From the NCBI RefSeq assembly GCF_016808335.1, contig NC_053150.1:24510538-24574537 (forward strand): a DNA stretch of 64,000 nucleotides. Direction: 5' to 3'. This document shows positions 1 through 11,043 of this stretch, piece by piece. The stretch's first letter is position 1; every line of letters begins with the position of its first letter. The position numbers and the translations under genes were made by a program. A model generated the notes under the pieces. That model was given only the letters and a program-made list of their open reading frames with translations, was not told the origin of the DNA and did no database searches. Source of the stretch: Panicum virgatum. Its lineage: Eukaryota > Streptophyta > Magnoliopsida > Poales > Poaceae.

Positions 1-893
1 GAAACAAAATAAAACTCAGCGGCATAAGGTTTTTTATATAAACACGTAGTACCCATATCCACCCCAAGCTTACTCTTAATCGCATTAGCCAGATCCTCTT
101 TGAACTAAAGGAGATCAGCTTGATAGTGCTAGCTGGTATAAAATTCAGAAAATTGACGATGTGCATTAGGATTTACATGCGTCATCATCTGTGAAGAAAT
201 TGGGATTGGTCCTTGGTTAAGTCCAGATCCTCGTGATCCACCTACCACAGTGGTACTGCGAGGTGGTGTGTATATCGATAATTCATTGATTCGGTTAGGG
301 GCAGCCGAACTTGGAATCGTCTCGAGGGGCGTCGGTGATGGCAACATTCCTGGGTAACTGGTCTGACCGGTCGGACCGGTCTGACCGGTCGGTGAGACCG
401 GTCCGGCTGGTGCTGTGTACACGGTCGACGGTGGCGGGGTTTGCCCTAGGAACGAGTTCAGCGGCATACCATATAGTGGTTCAGATGTAAACTCAGGGAT
501 AGCCGAACTCGGATCTGATGAGTTAGGATCTACCATAGGTTTATTGCCCTTAAGCGCATCAATATTGCTACTCATCTTAATTAAAACGTCACCCGCAGCA
601 GCTTGTGCAGCAACAATCTTCTGATCCATCATGGATGACATTTTATCAAACATATCAGAGGGAGAGAGGCTTACATTGGGTATCTCTTCAATCTTATCCT
701 TGTTAAGCTTGAGTGATGGCAGCACGAACTCCTACACCCTCTTGACGAGGCCACCGCGATCCTTCTTGAAGCCCTTCAAGAATTGCGTCCTGACGTGCTC
801 CTCGACAAGAAGTTAGGCCTTGCACTCGTCCTCAGTGAGCTCCTCCAGTGTAGTCGTGATAATGTTCTCCTTGTTGATCTCTGAAGAACCCAT
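1..893 (-). pseudogene. gag of Tat-lineage Ty3/gypsy element A (partial, broken)
   Basis: Reading leftward from an ATG at 893, the frame begins MGSSEINKEN and runs off the window edge at 1. Two in-frame stops lie in its first 60 codons, so the longest open piece is 725-129 (198 codons). That piece has a charged start, a helical stretch around MFDKMSSMMDQKIVAAQAAA, and a T-G-Q/P-T-G repeat at about 355-410 encoded by accggt units. It lies just downstream of an LTR and primer site on the same strand, the place for Gag, the structural protein of the retroelement particle. No zinc knuckle is reached. Shared repeat motifs and LTR blocks with element B (6,349-9,880) support the Tat (RIRE2-like) assignment. 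It is non-functional as it stands. Confidence 0.75.
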
Positions 894-940
894 CTTCTTC
901 GAGGACTAGATTAGATCGGTTTTAAAACATGATTAACCTT

Positions 941-958
941 TCCCTAGCAGAGTCGCCA
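941..958 (-). other. primer binding site of element A
   Basis: On the minus strand TGGCGACTCTGCTAGGGA follows the LTR end by about 10 bases. It fits a tRNA-Arg-type primer site, as known for Tat-lineage elements; the tRNA identity is inferred from family knowledge. Confidence 0.6.
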
Positions 959-968
959 AAAAGTATAT

Positions 969-1437
969 TGACACAAAATAGCGCCAACACACTCGAATGC
1001 GCTAGAACGCGCAAACGATCATCATAACGATCAACACTTGTGATGCCCTGGGCGAACCGGTCTGACCGGTCTTGTGCAGAGAACCGCGACGAGCCTAGAA
1101 GCGCGAGCTCGGGAGGGACCCCGTCGGAGCTTGCACAGCTAGGGTTGCTCTAAGGTCGGCAGGCCATTCAGAACGCCTTCAAACGCCGTCGAGACGTAGG
1201 AATAACAGAATTAGGTTTTGGAAAAGCTAGGGTTTGAGAGGAACAAAAAGTAGATGTAAATTGATTTGATTCGATTGGGAATACCTCAATCGGCCTTAGC
1301 CTTTATATTTATAGGCCGGGGAAGTCGTACCCCTTCTCCAAGTCGGATTACGTAAAGATTCCATCAATAAAACAACTCCTACCCGGATTAGAATTGGGCA
1401 GACCGGCCTCTGGGCCTGCCAATTTTGCCCGTCAACA
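969..1437 (-). mobile_element. 5' LTR of Tat-lineage element A
   Basis: On the minus strand the LTR starts TGTTGACGGG at 1,437 and ends GTGTCA at 969 (469 bp). A TATAAATA box is at 1,313-1,306. It shares several blocks with the LTR at 6,349-6,852: the TATA region, the CCGATTGAG block, and the GCTCCGACGGG and CTCCCGAGCTCG blocks. An ACCGGTCTGACCGG motif is present near 1,056-1,070. Confidence 0.8.
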
Positions 1438-1440
1438 ATA

Positions 1441-1730
1441 TATACTTCATCCATGTTGGTAAAGGAAATCGTTTTAAGTTTGTCTTAAGTTAAATATTTT
1501 AAATTTTAACTATACATAATTTCTTTTGGGTTGAGTTTAAAAATATAAAAGTGATGTAAGTAGATTCATCTTGAAATATTATTCGTAAAGTATATATTGA
1601 CTATATTTATAAATTTTTATAGCAAAAAGATAGAGATCAAAGTTGTTTTCTGACATCGTGTCAATGTCCGAAACAATTTGCTTTACAATGTCCGAAACAA
1701 TTTGCTTTACCAACCCGGAGGGAGTAAATA
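1441..1730. mobile_element. Stowaway-type (Tc1/Mariner) MITE
   Basis: Terminal inverted repeats of about 35 bp pair tacttcatccatgttggtaa on the left with the complement of the right end near 1,695-1,729. Both ends lie next to TA, and the right end carries the typical cggagggagta. It abuts the LTR of element A. Within it a 24-bp unit starting aatgtccgaaac is exactly duplicated in tandem (1,663-1,686 and 1,687-1,710). Confidence 0.7.
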
Positions 1731-3070
1731 TACTACCAATATAATTCAGATGTTCACACCACAACACTTATACATCAAACATGTCACAGTACAAATGGAT
1801 CAGATATACGCTTATGAACCCTGCATAGTAGCAAAATAAGGACATTAGGGAGCCAACCCTACACTACTACTAAACCACCACATAGATTAGGGCTGCTTTA
1901 CAAAGATATAATAATAATCGCATTAGATTGGTTGAGTTCATGGCGGCGCCGGTAGGCCATGGCTTGCCATGTATAGATACCAGATGGACCGAGTGGAATT
2001 CTAGAGCTCGCCTAGGAAAAGAGATGATGCCACACAACACAACTGGCTACAAGTGAAAAGTAGAATGGATACACTCTTGCATAGATAATTTATCAGAGAC
2101 CGAGTTATGTTTGTTCGCTCTGATAGTCTGATTACAACGTACGAGAATATAGAATTGATCAATTTCTATCTCTTCTCTATCTCTACTATTTCTAAAGCAA
2201 GCAATGATTCCTTGATCTGTCAATCGGAATTCGGAAAAATCAATCTGACTCCTAATCGGAAACCGAACAAATCAATCTGAATCCCAATCAGAACCAGACA
2301 ATCAATACCTCGCCCAGTCACAACATACGGGCATGGGTAAATCTGGGTAAGATTTATATTACCCGAAGCAACATACGGGCATTATGCTAGTCTATAATAA
2401 CTATTTCTAAAGCGACTAAGTTTTCATCTAAATTTTTAGTTTGATCTGCTTGGTTTGGTCCGTCTTGTATTATTGACAGGTTGGTCTTAGTTCATCCCGT
2501 ATTCGAGTCGAACCAACCGCCTCCATCTATGACTCGATCATACAGATCACACCAAAGCATGGGCACCAATACATATCCGATACTCATACTAAATTTATTC
2601 GTAGCGACGTACGGGCATAATTGCTTTTGCTAGTAATTCTAAAGCAAGCAATGATTCCATGGTCTGTCAATTGGACTCCTAGCCGGAATCCGAACTAATT
2701 AATCGGAGTCCTAATCGGAGCCTAAACAAATCAATTGAAATCCTAATCAAAACTTGAATAAATCAATCCGAATCCTAGTAGAAATCCGGACAATCAAATC
2801 CGGTACGGTGACAGCATAGCTTACTCATGGAGTGAAAGAGCATAAATTGATGATCTCATATAGATCTGGGTAAAATTTATATTACCATACCAACACATCG
2901 TGCACAATAATAGTACAAAAATAAATATTGGAAAGTACGAAGAGACAAGTTGTACGTGCTGGGGCTCTAAACTCGTCTCATGCTGACATGGCTTGGAAGC
3001 CTTATTAAACTCGCTCTAATTGCACATAGACGTAGAGCTCGCACGCATATCCTCGCATCGATGGGGAGCG
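1731..3070. repeat. non-coding spacer with an internal duplication
   Basis: No convincing gene is seen. Two diverged copies of a segment beginning tctaaagcaagcaatgattc occur at about 2,198-2,310 and 2,638-2,790. A second pair, around tctgggtaagatttatatta, lies near 2,340 and 2,862. The spacer therefore looks like an old local duplication. Part of 2,940-3,070 should hold the 3' UTR of the P450 gene. Confidence 0.45.
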
Positions 3071-4806
3071 TCACGGGCACGCCGGCACCGGCAAGGCCTT
3101 GAGCGGCGTCACCATGTTGAGCGAAGTGCCGAACCGGTCCCGAACGTCCACGTCCCCGGGCTGCATCCCCTCAGGCAGCCTCCACTCGAAGGCGTGCAGC
3201 ATGGATGCCAGGAGCAGCGGCACCACCCGGGTGGCTATGGGTGTGCCGGGGCACGCCCTCCGCCCGCCCCCGAACGGCATGAACTCCAGCCTGTCCTTCC
3301 CGCGGAAGTCCGCGCCGCCCGCGCCCACGAACCGCTCTGGCACGAACGCCTCGGGCTCCGGCCACAACGCCGGGTCACGCATGACCGCCCACAGGTTGAC
3401 GATCACCTTGGTGCCGCTCGGCATCGTGAAACCGCCCACCTCCGCGCCGTCGGCCATGGCCAGGTGCGGCATAAGCATCGGGCTCGGCGGGTGCAGCCGC
3501 ATTGACTCCATCACCACGGCGCGGAGGTAGGGCAGCCTATCGACGTCGGACTCATCAGGGTGAAGCTTCGATCCTAGCGCTTCCCTTAGCTCGTCGCGGA
3601 CCTTGGACATCACGGCCGGGTGCCGGAGCAGCTCGGCCATCGTCCACTCGACGGTGATCGCATTCGTGTCCGTTCCAGCGGCAAAGAGATCCTGCATGCG
3701 CCCGTGGTCCAAAGGAAAACCTGGACGTTACTTTGGAAGAAAAACGTGTGGCCGTGTTTTGTTCAGTGCCTTTGACGAATCAGCAAGATCGCGATAAGGT
3801 GAATGCGAAACTTGTGGACCGTGCTTTTGTCAGTTCGAACTTCGAACCCAAAGGAGACGAATAGCATGGCAACACGTTGAATTCCATGGATATCGTTCAA
3901 GCTTTGGCTATCGGACAGAAACTTACCAAAAGAAAGGACTTGATAGTTTGCAGGCTGAGCTGATCCACCGAGTGAAGCTGAAGCAGCACGTCTAAGAAAT
4001 CCTCCTTCTCACCGCCGCTGCCGGCGTTGACGCGTCGCGTGATGATCTCGTCAAAGAAGTCGTAGAACCTGCCGATAAGCACAGCGCTGCGCCGGCCGCC
4101 GGCCCTGCAGGTCGAGCTTGGAGAGCACGGGGAAGAGGTCCGAGAGGTTGGGCTTGCAGGCCTCCTCCACCGTGTCCCTGACCAGAATCTCCCGCTCCTG
4201 CGCGCGGTCCGAGCTCAGGTCGGCCACGTCCTCGGAGAAGAGTGCGTTGGACACGACGTTGAGCACGCACGAGAACACGACGCGCCCCACGTCCACGGCC
4301 TCGCCGGCGTGGCGGCGCAGGCAGGCGACCAGCTCCCTCGCCTTCTCCTCCCGCGCGGCGCGCGTTGCGTCCATCCCGCGCGCCGAGAAGAGGTGGGTGG
4401 TGCCCACGGCGCGGAGCCGCTTCCACAGCGGGCTGGTGCCGGGGAGCCAGATGACGGAGTGCTCGTGGTTCCCCAGCGCGCGCCCGGCGTCCGTCACCGA
4501 CCGCGCCGCCAGGACGTGGTCGTACCTCTGCAGCACGTCGCGCGCCGCCGCGGCGGAGGAGGCCACGACGGCGTCGGTGCCGCCGAGCCTCAGGGACATA
4601 ACAGGGCCGTGCGTCTCTGCAAGCCTGGCGAGGGCGTGGTGCGGCTCCCCGTGGAGGTCGAGGATGTTGCCGAGGAGCGGCAGAGGCGCCGGGCCCGGCG
4701 CCTGCCTCGCCGGACCGGAGCTCGTCTTGTTTGAAAGGAAGAGCTTATAGACAAAGCAGGAGGCGAGTGAGACGTAGAGGAACCACAGATGGGTTGAAGC
4801 CTCCAT
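3071..4806 (-). pseudogene. CYP76-family cytochrome P450, full length but for one frameshift
   Basis: Exon 1 is 4,806-3,927 and exon 2 is 3,691-3,071. The intron (3,926-3,692) has a GTAAG donor and a CAG acceptor, at the place usual for CYP76 genes, just before the I-helix. The protein has an N-terminal membrane anchor (residues about 5-25), an APGPAPLPLLGN hinge, WKRLR in helix C, AAGTDTN in helix I, ESMR (ExxR), a PERF motif and the heme-binding FMPFGGGRRACPG. Start 4,806 (MEASTH) is preferred to the in-frame ATG at 4,854 because it puts the anchor at the N-terminus and fits the TATA box. The two exons total 1,501 nt, one more than 500 codons. The break is a one-base excess in the GC-rich run at about 4,090-4,098, after residue 238. 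CYP76 enzymes oxidise terpenoids and other small molecules at the ER; the substrate here is unknown. It is either a recent pseudogene or a sequencing error. Confidence 0.85.
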
Positions 4807-4872
4807 TTTTCCTTGGGATCGGTAGAATGGGTAGATGGGGAATGGATTCTTCATTGAGCTGTATGCACGGTC

Positions 4873-4880
4873 CTATATAG
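4873..4880 (-). promoter_or_regulatory. TATA box of the CYP76 gene
   Basis: CTATATAG lies about 70 bp before the chosen ATG at 4,806, a normal spacing for a plant promoter with a short 5' UTR. Confidence 0.55.
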
Positions 4881-5588
4881 TGGCGCAATCACCAGTCACT
4901 GAGCTTTCTTTTGAAGAAAAAATTAGCCTAACAATGCTTGCAAAAGTCTTTCGTTGAAAACGTTTCAAGAAACGTCTCAAAGTTTTTCTGATAAGCATCT
5001 TATAAAAAAAGCGATGAAATGACTTCAAAAAAACTTTCCCTACATTGGAAAAGGTTAAGAAATATGAAAAACAGGGAGATTGTATTGTCAGATTGTGCAC
5101 GAGTCGATTAGCTAGGCTGTTAGTGTGCGTGTGCAGATTAGGACGGCCCACATTTGGGCATTAGAAGGAGCATTTTCTCCCTCATCCATCAAACAATTCA
5201 TGGGTTTAAAAAAGTTCATAGAAGCTTAAAACCCGGTTACATACATACATACATAGATTCCAAAACTCTACAGATCGATCACGATTATTCTTACAAATTA
5301 ACACACGTATATTCCTAAAACGACTTATATTTAGGTTGTAGGGAGTAATTTGTTATTCAATGTTTTTCAACATTTGCACTAATGCTATGGCTTTTATTGA
5401 AGTAAAATAAGTGTAGTGCGTAGGAGAAAAATATTCACCATTTGCAGACCAGGATAGTGCGTAGAAAGGCATACTTTGTGTCCTGGTAATATCTACGTGG
5501 TGAAGCCTGTAGTCTGGCGTGTTCTGCAATCTGCAGTCCGGTTACATCCATACATTTAACTATTATGCATCTGATGCTTGTAAAAGAT
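4881..5588. other. P450 upstream region, no gene seen
   Basis: AT-rich sequence without a supported ORF. Around 5,310-5,350 acgacttatatttaggttgt followed by agggagtaat resembles one worn end of a Stowaway MITE. Confidence 0.35.
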
Positions 5589-5589
5589 A

Positions 5590-6126
5590 GGCAAAATAGC
5601 TAAAATCGTCTCTAAACTATTGAGCTCGGCTCAATTTCATCCCTCAACTATCAAAAAGTTCAATTTAGTCCCTAAACTATACAAAAGGGTCCGTTTTCAT
5701 CCTTATGCTGAGTTGGCACGCCATGGTGGACTGCTTCGTCAGTGACGAGCCAACTTAGAATTGCATCTCGTAGTGAAACATCTATTTTACGCCTGAACAA
5801 ATGAGATTCATGTAGTTTGAAGTGCCCAGTTCATGGCACATATATCATTTGCATTAAACATTGGCATGTTCTGTCACTTTGAATGAACAACCACTTTATG
5901 GACACATGGTTATAACTCACTACGAGATGTCCTAGGGTAAAATCACTATTTAACTACGAGATGCAATCCTAAGCTGACAAGGCAGTCCACCGTGGCGTGC
6001 CAACTCAGTATAAGGACAAAAATGGAATAATTTGTATAATTTAGGGACTAAATTGATCTTTTTGATAGTTGAGGGATGAAATTGAGTCGATCTCAATAGT
6101 TCAGGGATGATTTTAGTTATTTTGCC
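5590..6126. mobile_element. non-autonomous Mutator-like element (MULE MITE)
   Basis: The ends GGCAAAATAGCTAAAATC and, read in reverse complement, GGCAAAATAACTAAAATC begin inverted repeats of roughly 190 bp. They include the shared block gagttggcacgccaYggtgg. Flanks are taaaagata (5,581-5,589) and taaaagaca (6,127-6,135), a 9-bp target duplication with one mismatch. Terminal GG, long inverted repeats and a 9-bp duplication are Mutator hallmarks. There is no transposase. Confidence 0.85.
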
Positions 6127-6348
6127 TAAAAGACAGTACCTACACCAAGCATACTGGCATTGCAAATGCTTACAGGAAACGATATGCATAACCGGTATCG
6201 GGATTTTATCACCTAAGTAGCAGAGTTCGCATGAGGGGAAAAAATAAAGCGAGGATAAGGGCAAGAGACGGATGACCTTACCTCTCACTGGCTTCCTGTT
6301 GCCACCGGATCTGGAAGGTAGAAGGGGAAGATCCGTAACATGGGCAGC

Positions 6349-6852
6349 TGTTGGAGGCAAAAATTGGCAAACACCAAGGCCGACCGGTCTGACCGGTTGG
6401 GCCGACCGGTCTGGGCCTATGCAGTCCGAGTAGAGTTAGGGTTTGTGTTGTGGAATCCGTTTGTAACTCAATTTGGAAGGGGTACGTCTTCCCCGGCCTA
6501 TAAATATAAAGGCCATGGCCGATTGAGATCCTTCTACCCAATCGAATCAATCAATCTACAATTTTCTTATTTTTCTCCAAACCCTAGCTTTTCCACCTCA
6601 TGCTGTTCTTTGCTCGTCTCGACGACGTTCAAGGACGTCTTGAGAGGCCTGCCGACCTCAAGACACCCCTAAATCTGCGAGCTCCGACGGGTTCCCTCCC
6701 GAGCTCGTGGTTTTAGGTCTTCGTGAAGCTCTCTGCGCCCAACCGGTCTGACTCGTTGGCGCGACCGGTTTGACCGGTCTACCCCGACCGGTCAGACCGG
6801 TCTCAGCAGAGACCGGCCCATGTTTGTCAAGTTCGCCAGGAATATCGTGTCA
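6349..6852 (+). mobile_element. 5' LTR of Tat-lineage element B
   Basis: Starts TGTTGGAGGC and ends ATCGTGTCA (504 bp). TATAAATA is at 6,499-6,506. It has the same block order as the LTR of element A and many gaccggtctgaccggt repeats at 6,382-6,415 and 6,735-6,815. No primer site follows: the LTR runs directly into the middle of gag. No matching 3' LTR is present in the window. Confidence 0.75.
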
Positions 6853-9800
6853 ATAAAAAGAAGGACGAACCAGTGCCAATGCAAGTCGATTCTGAGAAGG
6901 CTCCAGTCAAGATTGTGCAAATTGAAGATGGAAAAAGAAAGGCTCGAGATGCACAAAAAGGACCGGTGATTGTTGAGAAATCGGTCAATATTTCCCAGAA
7001 GCTTATGTTGGCTAATGATCATGAAGCCAGCAGTAGCAACCTCAAGGACCAGAGCAAGGAGAAGTACTTTCAGCCTAGATGGTTCCCACCAGGGTTGACA
7101 CACACTCAGAGAGGAGGTTGCAGCGTCTTCACCGCCAAAAACAGAAAGAAAAGGAGGCAGAAGTGTTGAGGGATAGAGAATTCGACGAGTATAGACCAAG
7201 ATTCCCTCAAGGCAAGGTGTGGCAGGTCAAGGCAGCTGGCCAGCCCACAGGACCGGTCGGACCGGTCCAGCCGACCGGTTAGACCGGTGTCCCAGACCGG
7301 TCGGACCGCTCAAAGCAACCAGTCAGACCGGTCAACCCTGAGCCTGAGCAGAAGGCCGAAGAGATCGTTTCCACTTCGGCTCCTGGCGCATCAGAGATTC
7401 CATCAACTCCTTCAGCAGCAGAGGACGAGGAGTTGGTGGATTATGAGGATTCTCTGGAACGCACAAACATGGAGATCAATGTTCTACGCTTTTCTGATGA
7501 CTATTGGGCGATATCGGAGGAGGAGACGGCACATCTAGACTTTGGGCCCCGCGAAGCTATATTTCAAAAGCCCAAGGATTCGAACAACCACTTGAAGGCT
7601 CTCTATATGAGGGGGCACATCAACGGGAAGCCAGTTTCTCGTATGCTCGTGGACAGTGGGGCAATTGTAAATTTGATGCCCTATTCACTCTACAAGAAGC
7701 TTGGCGGGACGGACGAAGAGCTCATCAAGACAAACATAACGGTCAGCGGTGTTGGAGGAGGTGATCCCATTGGTGCCAAGGGGGTTGTTTCGATGGAGTT
7801 GACCATTGGGAGCAAGACGGTTGCTACGACGTTCTTCGTCTCCGAGGTGCAAGGTAACTTCAACCTCATATTTGGACATGATTGGATTCATGCCAATCAA
7901 TGTGTACCATTTTCCTTGCACCAGTTTCTTATTCAGTGGATCGGCGATGAAGTTGAGGTTGTGCATGGTGATGCCTCTTCCTTCATTGGTACCACCGATT
8001 CTGAATTCGTTGGTGCACATGATAACATCAAGTGTTTATCGGGCCTAGATTTGATCGATTACAACTTGATCAGTTGCACCAAGGAGGGTTTTGTTTCTGC
8101 AGTCCTAAAGCCGATGGAGAATCGGCTACATTTACTTCTATGATACAGCAGGGCAACGACATAGAGCTGACCGGTCAGACCGCTTCCTCTGACCGATCAG
8201 ACCGGCCGAAGCCGACCGGTCAGACCGGTGCACCAGACCGGTCAGACCAGTCCAACGCAGACTGGCTACAGCAGCGCATTTAGCACTATCGGGACAAGGC
8301 GAATGATATGTGCGAAGCTATTGAAGACCTGGGCGACATAGATAAGTTAGGCCAAGGTTTTACATCGGCTGATCCTTTAGATAAGGTAGATATTGGAGAT
8401 GGTTCTATTCCTAGGCCGACTTTTGTAAATACAAACTTATCGGATGATTGTAAAGCCAATTTAATAAAGTTATTAAAAGAATATGTCGATTGTTTTGCAT
8501 GGGAATACTCTGAGATGCCTAGTTTGAGTCGCGATTTGGTTGAGCATCGGCTGCCGATTAAGGCCGGTTTTAAACCTTATAAGCAACCTTCTAGGCGTTT
8601 TAATCCTGTTATGTATGACCGAATAAAAGAAGAAATTAATCGCTTATTAGATGCTGGATTTATTCGGTCTTGTCGTTATGCGGAGTGGATCTCTAATATT
8701 GTGCCCATTGAAAAGAAGGATTTAGGCAAGATTAGAGTTTGCATTGATTTTAGAGATCTTAATAAAGCTACTCCTAAAGATGAATATCCTATGGCTATAG
8801 CCGATATGTTGATCAATGAAGCTTCTGGACATCGTGTTATCAGTTTTCTTGATGGTAATGCTGGTTACAATCAAATATTCATGGCCGAAAAGGATACGTC
8901 TAAAATGGCCTTTAGATGTCCTGTTTTTGTTGGTTTATTTGAGTGGGTTGTCATGACTTTTGGTTTGAAGAATGCTGGTGCTACTTATCAAAGAGCTATG
9001 AATTTGATCTTCCATGATTTGATTGGCATTATATTGGAGGTCTATATTGATGATATTGTGATTAAATCGGCCGGCTTAAGTCATCATTTGGCTGATTTAA
9101 GACTTGCTCTTGAGAGGATGCATCAGTATGGATAGAAGATGAACCCGCTCAAGTGTGCTTTTGCTGTATCGGCTGGGAAGTTCTTAGGCTTCATTATTCA
9201 TGAGAAGGGCATAGAGATTGATCCGAAGAGAATTGAAGCCATGAAGAAAGTGGAGGCTTCTGCTTGCAAGAAAGACTTGCAAAAGTTTCTGGGCAAAGTG
9301 AATTACTTGAGAAGATTTATTTCTAATTTATCCGGAAAGGTTGATGCTTTTACTCCTATTCTTCGGTTAAAGAATGAAGCTGAATTTACTTGGGGGCAGA
9401 ACAGCAAGAGGCTTTTGAGAAGATCAAGAAGTATTTGTCTTCACCACCGGTTCTCAAGGCGCCTAAGAGAGGTATTCCTTTTAGGCTTTATGTGGCTGCG
9501 GAAGACAAAGTTATTGGTGCTGTTTTGACTCAAGAAACCGAAGGAAAGGAGTATATTATCACATATATTGGCCGGCGACTTATTGATGCGGAAACAAGGT
9601 ATACATTTATTGAGAAGTTGTGCTTATCATTATATTATGCTTGTACCAAATTAAGGCATTATCTTTTATCAAGTACTTGCATAGTTACTTGTCAAGACGA
9701 TGTTATTAAGCATATGCTACAAAAGCCGATTTTGAGTGGTAGAATCGGAAAGTGGGCTTATGCGCTTGTTGAATATGATTTGGCCTATAAGTCTTTGAGA

Positions 9801-9880
9801 GCTATTAAAGGCCAAATTGTAGCGGATTTCATTGTTGAACATCATATTAATACTGGATAGTACTGGATGAAGATCTTATG
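6853..9880 (+). pseudogene. gag-pol remnant of Tat-lineage element B
   Basis: The order is gag C-terminal part (6,873-7,169), a linker rich in accggt repeats (7,250-7,345), aspartic protease (7,433-8,143, with LVDSGA), a second accggt-rich linker (8,162-8,245), reverse transcriptase (8,308-9,135, with FRDLNKATPKDEYP and YIDDIVIKS) and RNase H (9,390-9,860, starting FRLYVAAEDKVIGAVL). Most of gag and the primer site are deleted after the LTR. A TAG stop falls at 9,133 between reverse transcriptase and its connection, and a frameshift at about 9,400 separates it from RNase H. The second RNase H, integrase and 3' LTR are absent. Sequence style, the arginine-type primer site of element A and the spacing match the Tat lineage. 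It cannot be functional. Confidence 0.85.
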
Positions 9881-10439
9881 GCAGAATTATAGGTAGCCAA
9901 ATTTACTATAGAGATAAACATAACTTCGTTTTTTATGGTAGATGTACAACCTACGTATCAAAATATATAACAAACCCGCCCGTGCAACACAATGGTATCA
10001 CTCGACCGTATGCCTGGAGCGGCACCCGCTGCTGGACCATCCGGTTGGCGCCAGCGCAACCGGCCCAAGCTCGCAGTCACGCCGTCACGGGCCACCACCT
10101 CACTTCGCCGCATGCCCGCGTAACTGTATCTGCAGCGCAGGCGAGCAACCGGACGGAAGGCTGGATGGAAATTGATGCCCGCACGGGGGCACCTCCGCCT
10201 CCCATGCTCTGCTCCCAGCGGCGGCGTGACCGGTGTCGCGCGGCCAGAGCGGAACGCAGGGCACGGAAACAATCACCGCCACATAGGCCCGGCCGTCACT
10301 CCCGTCCCTCCTCCCTCTCTTCGCTGACTACCTCCCACCACAACCCACCACGGCAGGCACCCATCAATGCCCCGTTCCGATGAGCATATTCGGCTGGGCT
10401 CCCCCAGCTGGCACACCCCGCAGGCGTTCGGCAGCACCA
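9881..10439. other. intergenic, no gene seen
   Basis: After the last recognisable pol codons (about 9,930) the sequence becomes GC-rich. Open frames here overlap on both strands and show no family features. Confidence 0.35.
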
Positions 10440-11043
10440 GCTGAACCACCGTGGTCATAATCGTGAGCTACCAAAGTAAATTTAATCCGAAACCGTTAAT
10501 TCCAGCCAACACTGTTCATCCAGCCAGCCCAGCTAAGCAGGTTTCAGACTTTCAGTGCATCCGAACGGGCTGCAAGATCCCGAAGCTGCACCTGCCCCAG
10601 TCGCTGCTGCTGTGGCCCGACCCACCGGCGGGCAGTACCACCCGGACCCGACCAGAGCAGAGGAGGCGCTGCGCTCCGCTCCACCTTCTGCTAGGCTTTA
10701 CCCACCACACCAAAAGCTATCCTCCTCCCTCCTCCAGCCCCCCACCACCCTCTTCCACCATCGCAGAAAAGGAAAAGGGGAAAGGACCCTCAGATTCAAA
10801 ACGGTAAAGCCTGCCGCACCCTGCTCCTCCTCGCAGCCCACTCTCTCGGACGGACTCCCCCCTCTCTGGTTCTGCTCTGACCTTGAGTGCGGCGCAAGCC
10901 AGCAGGAGCAGAGCTGAGCAGGGAAGGAATTTCCCGAGGGGACAGCCCGCAGCTGCCGCCAGAAGAGAGCACCCGGAGGGGGAGCCTCCAAACGCAAGCA
11001 ACCAAGCCCACGCGGCAGGAGCGCGGAGCCGAGCACCTACAAA
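10440..11043 (+). promoter_or_regulatory. probable promoter and 5' UTR of the reticulon gene
   Basis: The stretch before the ATG at 11,044 is rich in C/T runs (10,690-10,760), typical of grass 5' leaders. No clear TATA box was found and the transcription start is not defined. Confidence 0.35.

Noticed and set aside
1920..1975. Minus-strand frame AMAYRRRHELNQ as a possible gene exon
   Set aside because: Too short, no splice or neighbour support, and no recognised family.
3020..3530. Plus-strand frames antisense to P450 exon 2
   Set aside because: Shadows of a GC-rich exon on the opposite strand; the minus frame has all P450 motifs.
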